Below are positions 9,891 to 19,331 of a stretch of 64,000 nt of DNA, piece after piece. The notes beneath the pieces were generated by a model that saw only the letters and a program-made list of their open reading frames with translations, did no database searches and was not told where the DNA came from. Each line of letters begins with the position of its first letter. Positions within the stretch are counted from its first letter, which is position 1. The position numbers and the translations under genes were made by a program. This stretch comes from Rhizosaccharibacter radicis. GTDB lineage: Bacteria > Pseudomonadota > Alphaproteobacteria > Acetobacterales > Acetobacteraceae. The stretch is from the NCBI GenBank assembly GCA_024508355.1, contig JAMZEJ010000001.1, positions 248,001 through 312,000 of the forward strand, given 5' to 3'.

Positions 9891-10373
9891 CTAGGCCCGG
9901 TGGTCGGCGTGGAGCTGGGGACGGGCGATCAGCTCGAGCTCGATCTTCACGTCGGGAACGTCGAAGTCGCATACCAGCCGGAGGGTCGCGGCCGGTCGGG
10001 CGTCGCCGAACGCATCGCGGAGCAACGGGAAGCACGCGGGAAACGCATCGGCGTCGCGCACCAGATACACCACCCGGACCACGTCCTGCATCGAGAGCCC
10101 GGCGGCGGCCAGCGAATCGGAGCCGTTCATCAGGGCCTGCCGACATTGCTCGGACAGGCGGGACGGAAAGCCGCCCCGGCGACGATCGAAGCCGGTGACC
10201 CGGCGGATGCGGACCTCGTTCTCCCGTCCGGCGACCGTGCGGCGCTCGAAATGGGGACGGTTCGCCAGGTCGGGATCGGAAACACGGTCCCGGGACGACC
10301 CGGTGGCGGTCACGGAGGCCAATGCGATGTCGGGAGCCGCCGACAAGGCCGAACCGTTTCCTTGAGCTGACAT
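9891..10373 (-). CDS. RidA/YjgF-like protein
   Basis: A 160-residue protein. Its C-terminal ~110 residues follow the RidA pattern: GFPSRLSEQCRQALMNGSDSL helix, DVVRVVYLVRDADAF strand/helix, then RPAATLRLVCDFDVPDVKIE as the trimer-interface strand. Family members deaminate reactive enamine/imine intermediates or bind small molecules. The first ~45 residues are an extension not usual in RidA. The Arg that binds the carboxylate in canonical RidA is plausibly the one in ATLRL, but the context differs, so it may belong to an Rid subgroup of other function. It stands alone and is divergent from hprK. Confidence 0.72.
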   Translation of the reverse strand: MSAQGNGSALSAAPDIALASVTATGSSRDRVSDPDLANRPHFERRTVAGRENEVRIRRVTGFDRRRGGFPSRLSEQCRQALMNGSDSLAAAGLSMQDVVRVVYLVRDADAFPACFPLLRDAFGDARPAATLRLVCDFDVPDVKIELELIARPQLHADHRA

Positions 10374-10420
10374 GCCGTCGTCCCGCTTGCGATCCTCATC
10401 ACAAATGCGTCAGGTATTCC

Positions 10421-10443
10421 AGCGGTTCAACCCGCTATTTTTC
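10421..10443 (+). terminator. weak terminator-like hairpin in the hprK leader
   Basis: AGCGG, loop TTCAAC, CCGCT, followed by ATTTTTC. The 5-bp stem with a U-tract lies just upstream of hprK and is not at the end of any gene. It could be a small attenuator or chance. The surrounding 10374-10479 leader is less GC-rich than its flanks. Confidence 0.25.
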
Positions 10444-10479
10444 ATGGGATGGTCATGAAGCCGGCAGGTGCGGAGGCGG

Positions 10480-11037
10480 ATGCACGCGGAAGATGCAGGC
10501 GACGGCACGACCTACACGCGGCCGGACGGGGTGATCCAGTTGCACGCCAGCTGCGCCGCGCGGGATGGAAGCGGAATTCTGCTGCTGGGGGCGCCCGGGG
10601 CGGGGAAGTCCGACCTGCTGCTGCGGCTGATCGATCGCGGCTTCACGCTGGTGTCGGACGATCGGACCTGGGTGGCGGATGGGGTGGCCTGGCCGCCACC
10701 GGCTCTGGAAGGGCTGCTGGAGGTGCGGGGGCTCGGGGTGCTGAGGCTGCCCTGGCGCGCCACTGCCATGGTACGGCTCGTGATCGCGCTGGACGAGGCC
10801 TCCGGCGCGGTGCTGGTGCCGCTGCAAGGAAATTCGGACGCGACCGCCGACCGCCGCTTGCCGTGGCCCATGCGTCATCCAGGGCTCGAACTGCCGGCCC
10901 TGCGGCTCGATCCCCGGCCAGCGTCGGCGCCCCTGGTGGCGGAACTGGCGCTGGACGTGGTGCTCGGGCGGCGGAAGCTGCTGGCCGGAGCTTTCGCGTC
11001 CTTCCCGGCCGGCGTCGTCGACGATCCCCGCGGGTGA
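10480..11037 (+). CDS. hprK: short HPr kinase/phosphorylase (catalytic domain only)
   Basis: About 185 residues equal to the C-terminal kinase domain of HprK; the N-terminal domain of Firmicute enzymes is absent, as is common in alphaproteobacteria. Visible are Walker A GAPGAGKS (37-44), the acidic VSDD segment and the LEVRGLGVL family signature. It would phosphorylate the regulatory Ser of HPr (S55 of the gene at 12865) and reverse this. The ATG at 10480 is used; a GTG at 10468 is possible. It heads the operon with rapZ, EIIA, HPr and EI. Confidence 0.88.
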   Translation: MHAEDAGDGTTYTRPDGVIQLHASCAARDGSGILLLGAPGAGKSDLLLRLIDRGFTLVSDDRTWVADGVAWPPPALEGLLEVRGLGVLRLPWRATAMVRLVIALDEASGAVLVPLQGNSDATADRRLPWPMRHPGLELPALRLDPRPASAPLVAELALDVVLGRRKLLAGAFASFPAGVVDDPRG

Positions 11038-11154
11038 GCGTTTCTCTCGGGGAACGGCTTTCGGCCATGGGCGCTGCAGGGCGTGGACGCGTCGAGACGT
11101 CGGGGACCATGGAACGACGGTGCTGGGTGGATGGCGACCGGCTGATGCCGATGG

Positions 11155-11182
11155 CTGAGCAACGATGACTGAGCAACGATGA
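11155..11182 (+). repeat. exact 14-bp tandem duplication at the rapZ start
   Basis: CTGAGCAACGATGA occurs twice without spacing (11155-11168 and 11169-11182). The second copy supplies the rapZ ATG at 11179. The first supplies an ATG at 11165 that opens a five-codon frame (MTEQR) whose TGA at 11180-11182 overlaps the rapZ ATG. This gives an ATGA coupling arrangement created by duplication. Confidence 0.75.
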
Positions 11183-12240
11183 CCGGGCGTCCCGACAAGC
11201 GTCGCAGCATCGTGCTGGTCACCGGCCTGTCCGGCGCCGGCAAGTCGTCGATCCTGCGCATCCTGGAGGATCTGGAGCACGAGGCGGTGGACAATCCGCC
11301 CTTGTCCATGATCGAGCAGCTGGTGGCCCGGTCGGACCGGGCCCTGGCCATCGGGGTGGACGTGCGCACCAGCGGCTTCGACGCGGACGGGGTGCTGGGC
11401 GCCATCGAGCGCCTGAGGCTGAACCCGGACCTGCTGCCCGAGCTGGTCTATGCCACCGCCGACGAGGCGGTGCTGCTGCGCCGCTTCACGGCCACCCGTC
11501 GCCGGCATCCGCTGGCCATGCACGGCACCGTGCCGCAGGGCATCGAGAACGAGACGGTGGTGATGGCGCCGCTGCGCCGGGCCGCGGACTGGGTGGTGGA
11601 CACCACGGACCTGCCGCCGCCGGAACTGCGCCGCCTGGTGGAAACGAGGTTCGCCGGGCAGGCGGGGACCGCGGCTCCGGGGCTTACCGTGTCGCTGGTC
11701 TCCTTTGCGTTTCCTGCAGGTCTGCCCCGCGAGGCGGACATGGTTTTCGACGTCAGATTCCTGCGCAACCCGTTCTACGACCCCACATTGTCCTCATCCA
11801 CCGGGTTGGACCGGCCGGTAGCGGACTATGTCGCGGCGGACCCGGATTTCGAAGCTTTCCTGGACAGGACGAGCGCGTTGTTGCGATTGGTGCTTCCGCG
11901 CTTCATCGGCGAAGGCAAGAAATACGCGACGGTGGCGGTCGGATGTTCCGGCGGCCGGCACCGTTCGGTGAGCGTTGTCGAAAGCCTCGCGAAGCGGTTG
12001 CGGCCGGACGAGGCGGGGCGGGACGGCGCCGGAAACGTCTCCCCGGGCGGTGGGGCAAATTCGGACGAGGCCGGAAGCAAGGCGGCCGACGAGGGGTGGT
12101 CGATCATCGTGACGCATCGTGAACTTTCCAGGCTCGGCCGGGGCGCCCCCGCGGCGCGGGCCGAGACGGCGGTGGTCGAGCCCCCGGCGACCGGCGCGTC
12201 GGCGCCGATCGCGGCCGGACGGGAAAACGCTTCTCTATGA
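11179..12240 (+). CDS. rapZ: RNase adapter protein / nucleotide-binding RapZ
   Basis: A 353-residue member of the RapZ (YvcJ) family. The N-terminal P-loop GLSGAGKS (16-23) and the RFLRNPFYDP segment are family hallmarks, and the C-terminal binding domain contains VAVGCSGGRHRSV. In enterobacteria RapZ delivers the GlmZ sRNA to RNase E; in alphaproteobacteria the target is not settled. A ~40-residue Gly/Asp/Ala-rich insertion (about 275-310) and a C-terminal extension enlarge it beyond the usual ~285 residues. Its stop overlaps the EIIA start (ATGA). Confidence 0.93.
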   Translation: MTGRPDKRRSIVLVTGLSGAGKSSILRILEDLEHEAVDNPPLSMIEQLVARSDRALAIGVDVRTSGFDADGVLGAIERLRLNPDLLPELVYATADEAVLLRRFTATRRRHPLAMHGTVPQGIENETVVMAPLRRAADWVVDTTDLPPPELRRLVETRFAGQAGTAAPGLTVSLVSFAFPAGLPREADMVFDVRFLRNPFYDPTLSSSTGLDRPVADYVAADPDFEAFLDRTSALLRLVLPRFIGEGKKYATVAVGCSGGRHRSVSVVESLAKRLRPDEAGRDGAGNVSPGGGANSDEAGSKAADEGWSIIVTHRELSRLGRGAPAARAETAVVEPPATGASAPIAAGRENASL

Positions 12241-12740
12241 TCGGCCTCGTTCTGGTGACCCATGGCGACATCGCCGGCACCCTGCGTGCCGCCACCGAGC
12301 ACGTGGTGGGTTCCCAAACCCAGCTCGCGACCCTGCCCATCGGGCCGCACGACGACATCGCCCGGTGCCGCGAGGCCCTGGAAGCCTGCATCGCGCAGGT
12401 GGAGGACGGGGACGGCGTGCTGCTGCTGACCGACATGTTCGGCAGCACCCCGTCCAACCTCGCCATCTCGATGATGAACCGGCCGGGCATCGAGGTGATC
12501 GCCGGCGTGAACCTGCCCATGCTGGTGAAGCTGGCCAAGGTGCGCTGTTCGCGGACGCTGGACGAATGCACGGCCATCGCCGAGCTGGCGGGCCGCAAAT
12601 ACATCGCCGCCGCATCCAGCCTGCCGGCCACCTGCCTTGGCGGCGCCGCCTGCTGCGGCGGTTCGGCGGCGGCCCCGGAGCCGGCCGCCGAGCAACCCGC
12701 CCGTCCGGCCAGGATCCCGGACCCGGCGTTGGCGGGCTGA
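12237..12740 (+). CDS. PTS EIIA component, mannose family
   Basis: A 167-residue cytosolic protein of the EIIA-Man fold. The phosphorylated His is H9 in VLVTHGD, and LLLTDMFGSTPSN is the family's second signature. Residues 1-130 are the domain. The last ~35 are an Ala/Pro/Cys-rich tail with LGGAACCGGS. No EIIB, EIIC or EIID lies nearby, so it probably acts as a regulator whose phosphorylation state is read by other proteins rather than in sugar uptake. The start overlaps the rapZ stop. Confidence 0.92.
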   Translation: MIGLVLVTHGDIAGTLRAATEHVVGSQTQLATLPIGPHDDIARCREALEACIAQVEDGDGVLLLTDMFGSTPSNLAISMMNRPGIEVIAGVNLPMLVKLAKVRCSRTLDECTAIAELAGRKYIAAASSLPATCLGGAACCGGSAAAPEPAAEQPARPARIPDPALAG

Positions 12741-12864
12741 TGCCGCGCCCCGCGAGGTCGCGACCGTCCGATCCGGCCTCGCCGGGCTCCGGGCGGGAGC
12801 CGGCCCGCGTCGTCGCCGCATCTTCCCGCTTTCCATATGCCCGTCCTCCGCGGGAGAGGCCGGC

Positions 12865-13161
12865 ATGAGCGACGCTTCGCTTCCCGGAGCGGCCCTGGTG
12901 CGCGAGGTCACGGTGGTGAACCTCCGCGGGCTGCACGCCCGTGCCGCCGCCCGCTTCGTGGTCACCGCCGAGCGTTTCGATGCCGCCGTGGAGGTGGCGC
13001 GGGACGGCCAGGAAGTGTCCGCCCGGTCCATCATGGGCTTGATGATGCTGGGCGCCGGCCGTGGCGCGGTGATCACCCTGCGCGCGGAAGGCTGGGACGC
13101 CCGCGAGGCGCTGGACGCGCTGGCCGCGCTGGTGGAAAGCGGTTTCCATGAAGGCGAGTGA
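12865..13161 (+). CDS. PTS phosphocarrier protein HPr
   Basis: A 98-residue HPr. The active His is H24 in NLRGLHARAA, which accepts phosphate from EI. The HprK target Ser is S55 in VSARSIMGLMML. Retention of both sites agrees with hprK in the same operon. ATG 12865 follows a GAGAGG ribosome-binding site. The 124-bp gap after EIIA holds nothing obvious. The 3' end overlaps the EI gene by 14 bp. Confidence 0.93.
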   Translation: MSDASLPGAALVREVTVVNLRGLHARAAARFVVTAERFDAAVEVARDGQEVSARSIMGLMMLGAGRGAVITLRAEGWDAREALDALAALVESGFHEGE

Positions 13162-14992
13162 GGAAGGCGCCGCCGGGGGCGGTTCGGGAGAGGCCGAGCG
13201 TCGGCTCCGGGGCACGCCGATCAGCGGCGGCATCGCCATCGGGCCGATGTTCTTCATGGCCGAGGCGCCGGCGCCCATGGTGGCCGATCGCGCCCCGGCC
13301 GACGATCCGGAAGCGGAGATCGTCCGGCTCGCGGAAGCGGTATCGCGCTCGCTGCGGCAGATCGAGAAGCTGCGGAACCGCCTGGCGCTGCTGCCTCAGG
13401 ACAGCCAGACCGAGATCGCGCCCCTGCTGGACGCGTATCGCCAGATGCTGGGGCCGTCCCGCCTGCTGCGCGAGATCGACCGGCTGATCCGCGACGAGCG
13501 GCTGGCGGCCGAAAGCGCCACGGCCGTGGCGGTGGACGCCCTGGCCGCGCTGCTGGCGCCCCCGGCCGGGGCGGCGGGCGGAGGCGGCATCGACGCCGAA
13601 TTCGCCGCCGCCAGCCTGCGCCGGGCGGAGGAGGTGCGCGAGATCGGGCGGCGGCTGGTGCGCAACCTGGTGCGGGCGCCGTTCCGCTCCTTCGCGGCCC
13701 TGGCGCCGGGGTCGATCCTGGCGGTGGACCAGCTCCGCCCTTCCGATGCAGCACTGCTTGATCCGACCCGCATCGCGGCCGTGGTGACGGAGGATGGCGG
13801 CACCGCCGACCACAGCGCCATCATGCTGCGCGCGCTCGGCATTCCCTCCGTGATGGGGGTGCCGGGGCTGATGCGGGCCGCCCAGACGCAGGACGTTCCG
13901 GTGCGCGCGGTGGTGGACGGCTCGGCCGGGCTGGTGGCGCTGTTTCCGACCCCGGACACCCTCCGGGACGCGAAGAAGGGCGTGGTGGCTTACGCCCAGG
14001 AACAGCAGCGGCTGGGGCGGCTCCGGCGGCTTCCGGCCCAGCTGCTGGGCGGCGAGGCGGTGGAACTGCAGGCCAATCTCGAGCTGCCGGCCGAGCTGCC
14101 GTTGGTGGCGCAGGCCGGGGCGGCGGGCATCGGGCTGCTGCGCACCGAGTTCCTGTTCATCAATGCCGACATCATGCCCGACGAGGCGGCGCAGGCGGCG
14201 ACCTATCGCGCGGTGGTCGATGCCATGGGCGGCGACTGCACCACCATCCGGCTGCTGGACTGGGGCGGCGAGAAGCAGAGCGAGGCGCTGGGCGCCGCCG
14301 GCTTCACCGCGGGCGGCGGCGATCTCAACCCGGCGCTCGGGCTGCGCGGCATCCGGCTGCTGCTTCAGCATCCGGCGGTGATGGAAACGCAGATCGCGGC
14401 CATCCTGCGAGCCGCCCTCGGCGGACCGGTGCGCATCCTGCTGCCGATGGTCACGACGGTGTCGGAGTTCCGGGAAGCCCGCGCGGTCTACGACCGGGTG
14501 GTGCGGCGGCTGCGGCGCAAGGGCATCCGGCTGCCCGATCCGCTGCCGCCGCTGGGCGCCATGGTGGAAACCCCGGCGGCGGCGATCGGGGCCGAGGCTC
14601 TGGCGCTGGAAGCCCAGTTCCTGGCGATCGGCACCAACGACCTCACCATGTACACCCTGGCGGTGGACCGGGCGGCGAGCGAGGTGTCGCGCCTGTTCGA
14701 GCCGCTGCATCCCGCGGTGCTGCGCCTGATCGGCATGACGACGGATGCCGCGCTGCGCTCCCGCCGGCCGGTGTCGGTGTGCGGGGAGATCGCCGGCAAC
14801 CCGCTGGCGGTGCCGTTGCTGATGGGGATGGGGCTGCGCTCCTTCAGCATGAACGCGTCGGCCGTGCCGCGCGTGAAGCAGGCCGTGCGCGGGGTGTCGC
14901 TCGACGATTGCCGCCGCCTCGCGCGCCGGGTGCTGGACGAGGCCGACGCCGACGGCGTGTCCCGGCTGGTCACCGCGTTCGCCGCACGATAA
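13148..14992 (+). CDS. ptsI: phosphoenolpyruvate-protein phosphotransferase (EI)
   Basis: A 614-residue EI that starts the phosphorelay from PEP. The phosphohistidine block is [18 protein letters not shown] (H222). The C-terminal PEP-binding barrel includes [11 protein letters not shown] and [14 protein letters not shown]. It lacks the N-terminal GAF domain of PtsP, so input to this relay is not the GAF-sensing nitrogen PTS type. It overlaps HPr and lies 10 bp before purH. Confidence 0.93.
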   Translation: MKASEEGAAGGGSGEAERRLRGTPISGGIAIGPMFFMAEAPAPMVADRAPADDPEAEIVRLAEAVSRSLRQIEKLRNRLALLPQDSQTEIAPLLDAYRQMLGPSRLLREIDRLIRDERLAAESATAVAVDALAALLAPPAGAAGGGGIDAEFAAASLRRAEEVREIGRRLVRNLVRAPFRSFAALAPGSILAVDQLRPSDAALLDPTRIAAVVTEDGGTADHSAIMLRALGIPSVMGVPGLMRAAQTQDVPVRAVVDGSAGLVALFPTPDTLRDAKKGVVAYAQEQQRLGRLRRLPAQLLGGEAVELQANLELPAELPLVAQAGAAGIGLLRTEFLFINADIMPDEAAQAATYRAVVDAMGGDCTTIRLLDWGGEKQSEALGAAGFTAGGGDLNPALGLRGIRLLLQHPAVMETQIAAILRAALGGPVRILLPMVTTVSEFREARAVYDRVVRRLRRKGIRLPDPLPPLGAMVETPAAAIGAEALALEAQFLAIGTNDLTMYTLAVDRAASEVSRLFEPLHPAVLRLIGMTTDAALRSRRPVSVCGEIAGNPLAVPLLMGMGLRSFSMNASAVPRVKQAVRGVSLDDCRRLARRVLDEADADGVSRLVTAFAAR

Positions 14993-15002
14993 GGAGCCGC
15001 GC

Positions 15003-16652
15003 ATGAGCACAGAGCTGAGTTCGGGCGCGTCCGCATCCACCTCCCCGGAGACCGGCGGCGAGACCGCTCCGGCCTCCCAGGCGACCGACATCGTGCCGAT
15101 CCGCCGCGCGCTGCTGTCGGTGTCGGACAAGACCGGGCTGGTGGAGCTGGGCCAGGCGCTGGTCGAGCACGGCGCGGAACTGCTGTCGACCGGCGGCTCT
15201 GCCAAGGCGCTGCGCGAGGCCGGTCTGCCCGTGCGCGAGGTGTCCGACCATTCCGGCTTCCCCGAGATCCTGGACGGGCGGGTCAAGACGCTGGTGCCGC
15301 AGATCCATGGCGGGATCCTGGGCCGGCGGGACCTGCCGGAGCACCTCGAGCAGATGGAGCAGCACGCGATCGCGCCGATCGATCTCGTGTGCGTCAATCT
15401 TTATCCCTTCGAGCGCACGGTGGCCGCCGGCGCCGACTGGGACGAGTGCATCGAGAACATCGACATCGGCGGTCCCGCGCTGATCCGCGCCGCCGCCAAG
15501 AACCACGACCATGTCTGCGTGCTCACCGATCCCGGCCAGTACGCCTCGCTGATCGAAGCCCTGCGGGCGCTGGGGGGCACCACCCGTTCCGAGCGCCGGG
15601 CCTGGGCCGGTGCCGCCTATGCGCGCACCAGCGCCTACGACGCGGCCATCGCGTCGTGGTTCGGCCGCGAGCGCGGCGACCTGTTTCCCCTGCGGCTGCA
15701 TTTCGGCGGCATCCGCGCCGGCAAGCTGCGCTACGGCGAGAACCCGCACCAGGAAGGCGCCTTCTATCTGGACGGCTCCAACCGCCCCGGCGTCGCCACC
15801 GCCCGGCAGGTGCAGGGCAAGGCGGTGTCCTACAACAACATCAACGACACCGACGCCGCCTTCGAGGCGGTGGCCGAGTTCGCCCAGCCCGCGGTGGTGA
15901 TCGTCAAGCACGCCAATCCGTGCGGGGTCGCGACGGCGCCCGATCTCGAGACCGCCTGGGACCGGGCGCTGCGCTGCGATCCGGTGTCGGCGTTCGGGGG
16001 CATCGTGGCGCTGAACCGCACACTGGACGAGGCGACCGCCGCGCGCATCGCGCAGATCTTCACCGAGGTCATCATCGCGCCCGACGCGACGCCGGAGGCC
16101 CAGGCGGTGCTGTCGGCCAAGAAGAACCTGCGCCTGCTGCTGACGGGCGGCACTCCCGATCCCTACGCGCCCGCGCTCACGGTGCGCAGCGTCGCCGGCG
16201 GCTTCCTGGTGCAGAACCGCGACAATGGCCGCATGACCGACCTCAAGGTGGTGACGCAGCGCGCGCCGACGGACGCCGAGCTGTCCGACCTCGCCATGGC
16301 GTTCCAGGTCGCCAAGCACGTGAAGTCCAACGCCATCGTTTACGTGAAGGATGGCGCCACGGTGGGGATCGGCGCCGGGCAGATGAGCCGGGTCGATTCC
16401 GCGCGCATCGCCGCGAGCAAGAGCCGCGACGCGGCCCGGGCGATGGGGCTGGACACCCCGCTCACCCAGAACAGCGTGGTGGCGTCCGACGCCTTCTTCC
16501 CGTTCGCGGACGGGCTGGAAGCCGCGATCGCGGCGGGTGCCACGGCGGTGATCCAGCCGGGCGGATCGGTGCGCGACGCCGAGGTGATCGCCGCCGCGGA
16601 CAAGGCGGGCATCGCCATGGTGTTCACCGGCATCCGCCATTTCCGGCACTGA
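15003..16652 (+). CDS. purH: bifunctional AICAR formyltransferase / IMP cyclohydrolase
   Basis: A 549-residue enzyme for the last two steps of de novo IMP synthesis. The N-terminal MGS-like IMP cyclohydrolase domain (about 30-160) begins [18 protein letters not shown]. The formyltransferase domain carries [12 protein letters not shown] and [20 protein letters not shown]. The first ~28 residues are an Ala/Thr/Ser-rich extension. It follows EI by 10 bp on the same strand, so it is likely co-transcribed with the PTS genes, an uncommon grouping. Confidence 0.96.
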   Translation: MSTELSSGASASTSPETGGETAPASQATDIVPIRRALLSVSDKTGLVELGQALVEHGAELLSTGGSAKALREAGLPVREVSDHSGFPEILDGRVKTLVPQIHGGILGRRDLPEHLEQMEQHAIAPIDLVCVNLYPFERTVAAGADWDECIENIDIGGPALIRAAAKNHDHVCVLTDPGQYASLIEALRALGGTTRSERRAWAGAAYARTSAYDAAIASWFGRERGDLFPLRLHFGGIRAGKLRYGENPHQEGAFYLDGSNRPGVATARQVQGKAVSYNNINDTDAAFEAVAEFAQPAVVIVKHANPCGVATAPDLETAWDRALRCDPVSAFGGIVALNRTLDEATAARIAQIFTEVIIAPDATPEAQAVLSAKKNLRLLLTGGTPDPYAPALTVRSVAGGFLVQNRDNGRMTDLKVVTQRAPTDAELSDLAMAFQVAKHVKSNAIVYVKDGATVGIGAGQMSRVDSARIAASKSRDAARAMGLDTPLTQNSVVASDAFFPFADGLEAAIAAGATAVIQPGGSVRDAEVIAAADKAGIAMVFTGIRHFRH

Positions 16653-16677
16653 ACCGCCGGCGGCGCGCGGGTTCAGT
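16648..16677. terminator. inverted repeat shared by the convergent ends of purH and the epimerase gene
   Basis: ACTGAACCGC and GCGGGTTCAGT face each other across a GC-rich loop. The stop codons of both convergent genes lie in the two arms (16650-16652 and 16675-16673). It would form the same hairpin from either direction. There is no T-tract, so it is at best a weak or Rho-assisted bidirectional terminator. Confidence 0.4.
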
Positions 16678-17650
16678 CCGGCGCATGGCCTGACAGCGCC
16701 AGGTCGGCCAGCAGTCCGGGTTGTTCCGGCAGCCAGCCGAGCCGCTCCCGCGTCAGTCGGCTGTCGACCGGATTGTCGGTGTCGATGAAGGGCGCCAGCC
16801 ACCCGAAATGACCGGCCGCGCGCCGTGCGGGTACGCTGCGCGCGGGCACGCCGACCCGGGTCGCGATGGCTTCCGCGATGCTTCTGAAGGGGATGCCTCC
16901 TTCCGCGACGGCATGGTGGCAGGCGCCCGCTTCGGGTGTTTCCAGCGCCAGCCGGAACAGCCGGGCCGCATCCAGCTTGTGCACGGCCGGCCAGCGCGCC
17001 TCACCCTCGCCATGGAAGCCCGACATCTTCTTCTTCCGCGCGATCCGCTCCAGCTGCGCCGTGAGGCCCTTCTTGCCGGCGCCGTGCACGATGGGGGGCA
17101 GCCGCATCCGGACGGCGGTCACGCCCCGCGGCACCAGTTCCAGAACCTGATCTTCCAGTCTCGCGCGCATGAAGCCGGCGGAGCGGCGATCGGGCCGGTC
17201 GCCCTCCGTGGCCGGCACCGCCGCGGTCTGGCCGGGCGCCCCCAGGCCCATGGTGCCGAACGTTACGATCAAGGGCCGCCCGCTTCCGTGCAGCGCCGCG
17301 CCGAGAGCCTGGATCGCCTGTTGTTCGCTTCGGGTGATGATCTCCCCGAACCGTCCCACGATGCTACTCGGCAGGCCGCCTGCCAGCACCCGTAGCTTCT
17401 GCTTCCAGGTCATGCCGCCGAAACCGTGGATGAAGGCCAGGTGGATCACGCCGTCCGCGAGCGCTGCCGCCTCCCGCAGCGAGCCCGGATCGTCCAGGGT
17501 GGCGTGCCGTACGCCGGCCCCCGCGGCGCGGAGGCGGGCGGCTCCGGGCTCCGAGCGCGCGAGGCCCGTGACCGTATGGCCGGCGGCGATCAGCTCCGCC
17601 GTCACCGCCGAGCCGATGAACCCGGTCGCACCCGTGACCAGCACATGCAT
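16673..17650 (-). CDS. NAD(P)-dependent epimerase/dehydratase-like SDR
   Basis: A 325-residue atypical extended short-chain dehydrogenase. It opens with a Rossmann glycine motif (MHVLVTGATGFIGSAV). The catalytic Tyr/Lys pair of classical members is not obvious: where YxxxK is expected the protein reads FMRARLEDQ, so it may be a non-catalytic or divergent form. The substrate is unknown. It is divergent from a frameshifted AraC-family regulator (17751), a common regulator-target arrangement, so expression control may be altered. Confidence 0.82.
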   Translation of the reverse strand: MHVLVTGATGFIGSAVTAELIAAGHTVTGLARSEPGAARLRAAGAGVRHATLDDPGSLREAAALADGVIHLAFIHGFGGMTWKQKLRVLAGGLPSSIVGRFGEIITRSEQQAIQALGAALHGSGRPLIVTFGTMGLGAPGQTAAVPATEGDRPDRRSAGFMRARLEDQVLELVPRGVTAVRMRLPPIVHGAGKKGLTAQLERIARKKKMSGFHGEGEARWPAVHKLDAARLFRLALETPEAGACHHAVAEGGIPFRSIAEAIATRVGVPARSVPARRAAGHFGWLAPFIDTDNPVDSRLTRERLGWLPEQPGLLADLALSGHAPD

Positions 17651-17750
17651 CGTCGAATACTCCCGCGCGTCGCCACCGATCAGGGCTGTTCGAGTGGCGG
17701 TGGTCGCTATCTGGTGCGACGAGGCGTGGCATGGGAATAATCCGAAGACC

Positions 17751-18792
17751 GTGATCCTTTATCGATCGTCCAATCCGGACCCGTTGTCGGGCATCGTGGA
17801 GCTTCTCGACCCGCGGACGCTCGGGTGGCGCGTGTTCGCCTGCGACGGAGGCTGGAGCATCCGCTTCCCCCGGGCGGATTTCGTCGTGTTCGGGCAGATG
17901 ATCGAAGGGACCTGCCGGGTGGAGCGGCCCGGGAGCCCGCCGATCACCCTGAACCCCGGCGACTTCCTGCTCATGGCCGGGCCTCCGTCCTGGGTCGCCC
18001 ATACCAACCCCGGGCTGGAGCCGATCGCCTTCGACACGCTGATCGCCCCGCCGGGCGCGGACGGCGAGCCGCCTCCGGTGTTGCACCGGGTGGGCCCGCG
18101 GGGGGCGGGGCCTCCCTCGCGTTTCATCGCCGGCGCGTTCGGCTTCGCGCGGCCTAACGCGGATCTCATGACGGCCCTGTTCCGTCCGCTTCTCCATCTC
18201 CGGGGCAGCGAGGTCGCGAGCGGTCATCTGGGCGGGTTGTTGACGATGCTGGGCCGCGAGGCGCTCGATCGCCGGCCGGGACGGCCGCTCGTCATGGACC
18301 GGCTGCTGGAGCTGGTGCTGGTCGAGGCGCTGCGGCACGGGCTGGCCGGCGAGGCGCCGATGCCGGCCGGTCTGCTCGCGGGGATCGCCGATCGGCGCAA
18401 TCGCGCCGATCCTCCGGAAGATCCATGCCGAGCCGGGACGGAACTGGACGCTGGGAGCACTCGCGCGGGAGGCCGCGATGTCCCGGACCGCGTTCGCGAC
18501 CCATTTCGCCGCCGTGCTGGGCGTGTCGCCGATCGGCTATCTGTTTCGCTGGCGCATGGCCCTGGCGCGGCAGGCGCTGGCGACGCCGGACGAGCCCATA
18601 GCGGCGATGGCCCGTCGCCTGGGATACGGATCGGCCAGCGCGTTCAGCACCGCGTTCAGCCGGTCGTGCGGCGATGCGCCCGCAAACTACCGGAGAACGA
18701 TGCTGTTGAAAGAGGCCGGTCCCGTCGGCATCGCCGCATCTGCGGCGCCTCCCGGGATCGAGGAAAGGGGGACCGGGACGCCCCCGGGATGA
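17751..18792 (+). pseudogene. AraC-family transcriptional regulator, frameshifted
   Basis: Residues 1 to about 170 from GTG 17751 form a cupin-type sensor (ITLNPGDFLLMAGPPSWVAH), followed by an alpha-helical linker. Near 18399-18400 (GGCGCAATCGC) the frame breaks. In the original frame the product turns into Arg/Pro-rich nonsense, while one frame over the sequence reads on as IAPILRKIHAEPGRNWTL and then a normal two-HTH AraC domain (MSRTAFATHFAAVLGV, AMARRLGYGSASAFSTAFSR) to a stop at 18792. Removing one A restores a 346-residue protein. This is either a real frameshift or a sequencing error. It is divergent from the epimerase gene, its likely target. Confidence 0.8.
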
Positions 18793-19331
18793 GGGCGCGC
18801 CGTGCGGCGAGGCGCATGCGTCCGCCGCGACCGGGTTTCGCGTCGCGCGGGCGTCGGCAAAGCGTCTTCTGTTCCGGTGCCGCGCGGCTCGGCGGCGTGC
18901 CGGCGGTGACCTTGCCGTGTCCGACAGGCTGCGGGAGATCGACATGGATCGCGCGCGGCGCGCAAGCGCGTCGTATTCGGGGGCTTGCCGGCGAGTTCGT
19001 GGATGGCACCGGCATGAGAACGCCGACCGCCTCGGGACCCCGGGGCGATCCGGTTCGAAGGGACCGTGTCCGCTCCGCCGCGTGGATGGCCGGACCCTGG
19101 AACCGGGACCGCCCGCGGCGTGTGCCGGTCGTCCGGGCGTCTGTCCGATGATCCGTTCGCGGAAGCGGTGATCGTCGGAGCCGCGCCAGGCCGCCTCCGG
19201 TCCGGGGTCGCGGCCCGGTGCCGATCGGCATGCCGGTGCCCGCCCCGAAGCGTCCCGGCCGACGATCCCGGCGCCCACCGGCGCGGACGACGCGGCTTGA
19301 GTATGGGCCGGGCACCCGTGCATAGGGAGGC
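18793..19331 (+). other. intergenic region without a supported gene
   Basis: About 540 bp between the broken AraC gene and mbfA. Open frames exist on both strands but give Arg/Pro/Ala-rich products with no recognisable motif. A GGGAGG ribosome-binding site for mbfA lies at the right end. I see no clear iron-control-element palindrome. Confidence 0.5.

Noticed and set aside
13073-16802. Very long minus-strand frames opposite EI and purH
   Set aside because: His/Arg/Gln-rich nonsense opposite genes with clear catalytic motifs.
19200-19331. Iron-control (Irr/Fur) box before mbfA
   Set aside because: No AT-rich palindrome resembling an iron-control element is visible, so regulation of mbfA is not annotated.
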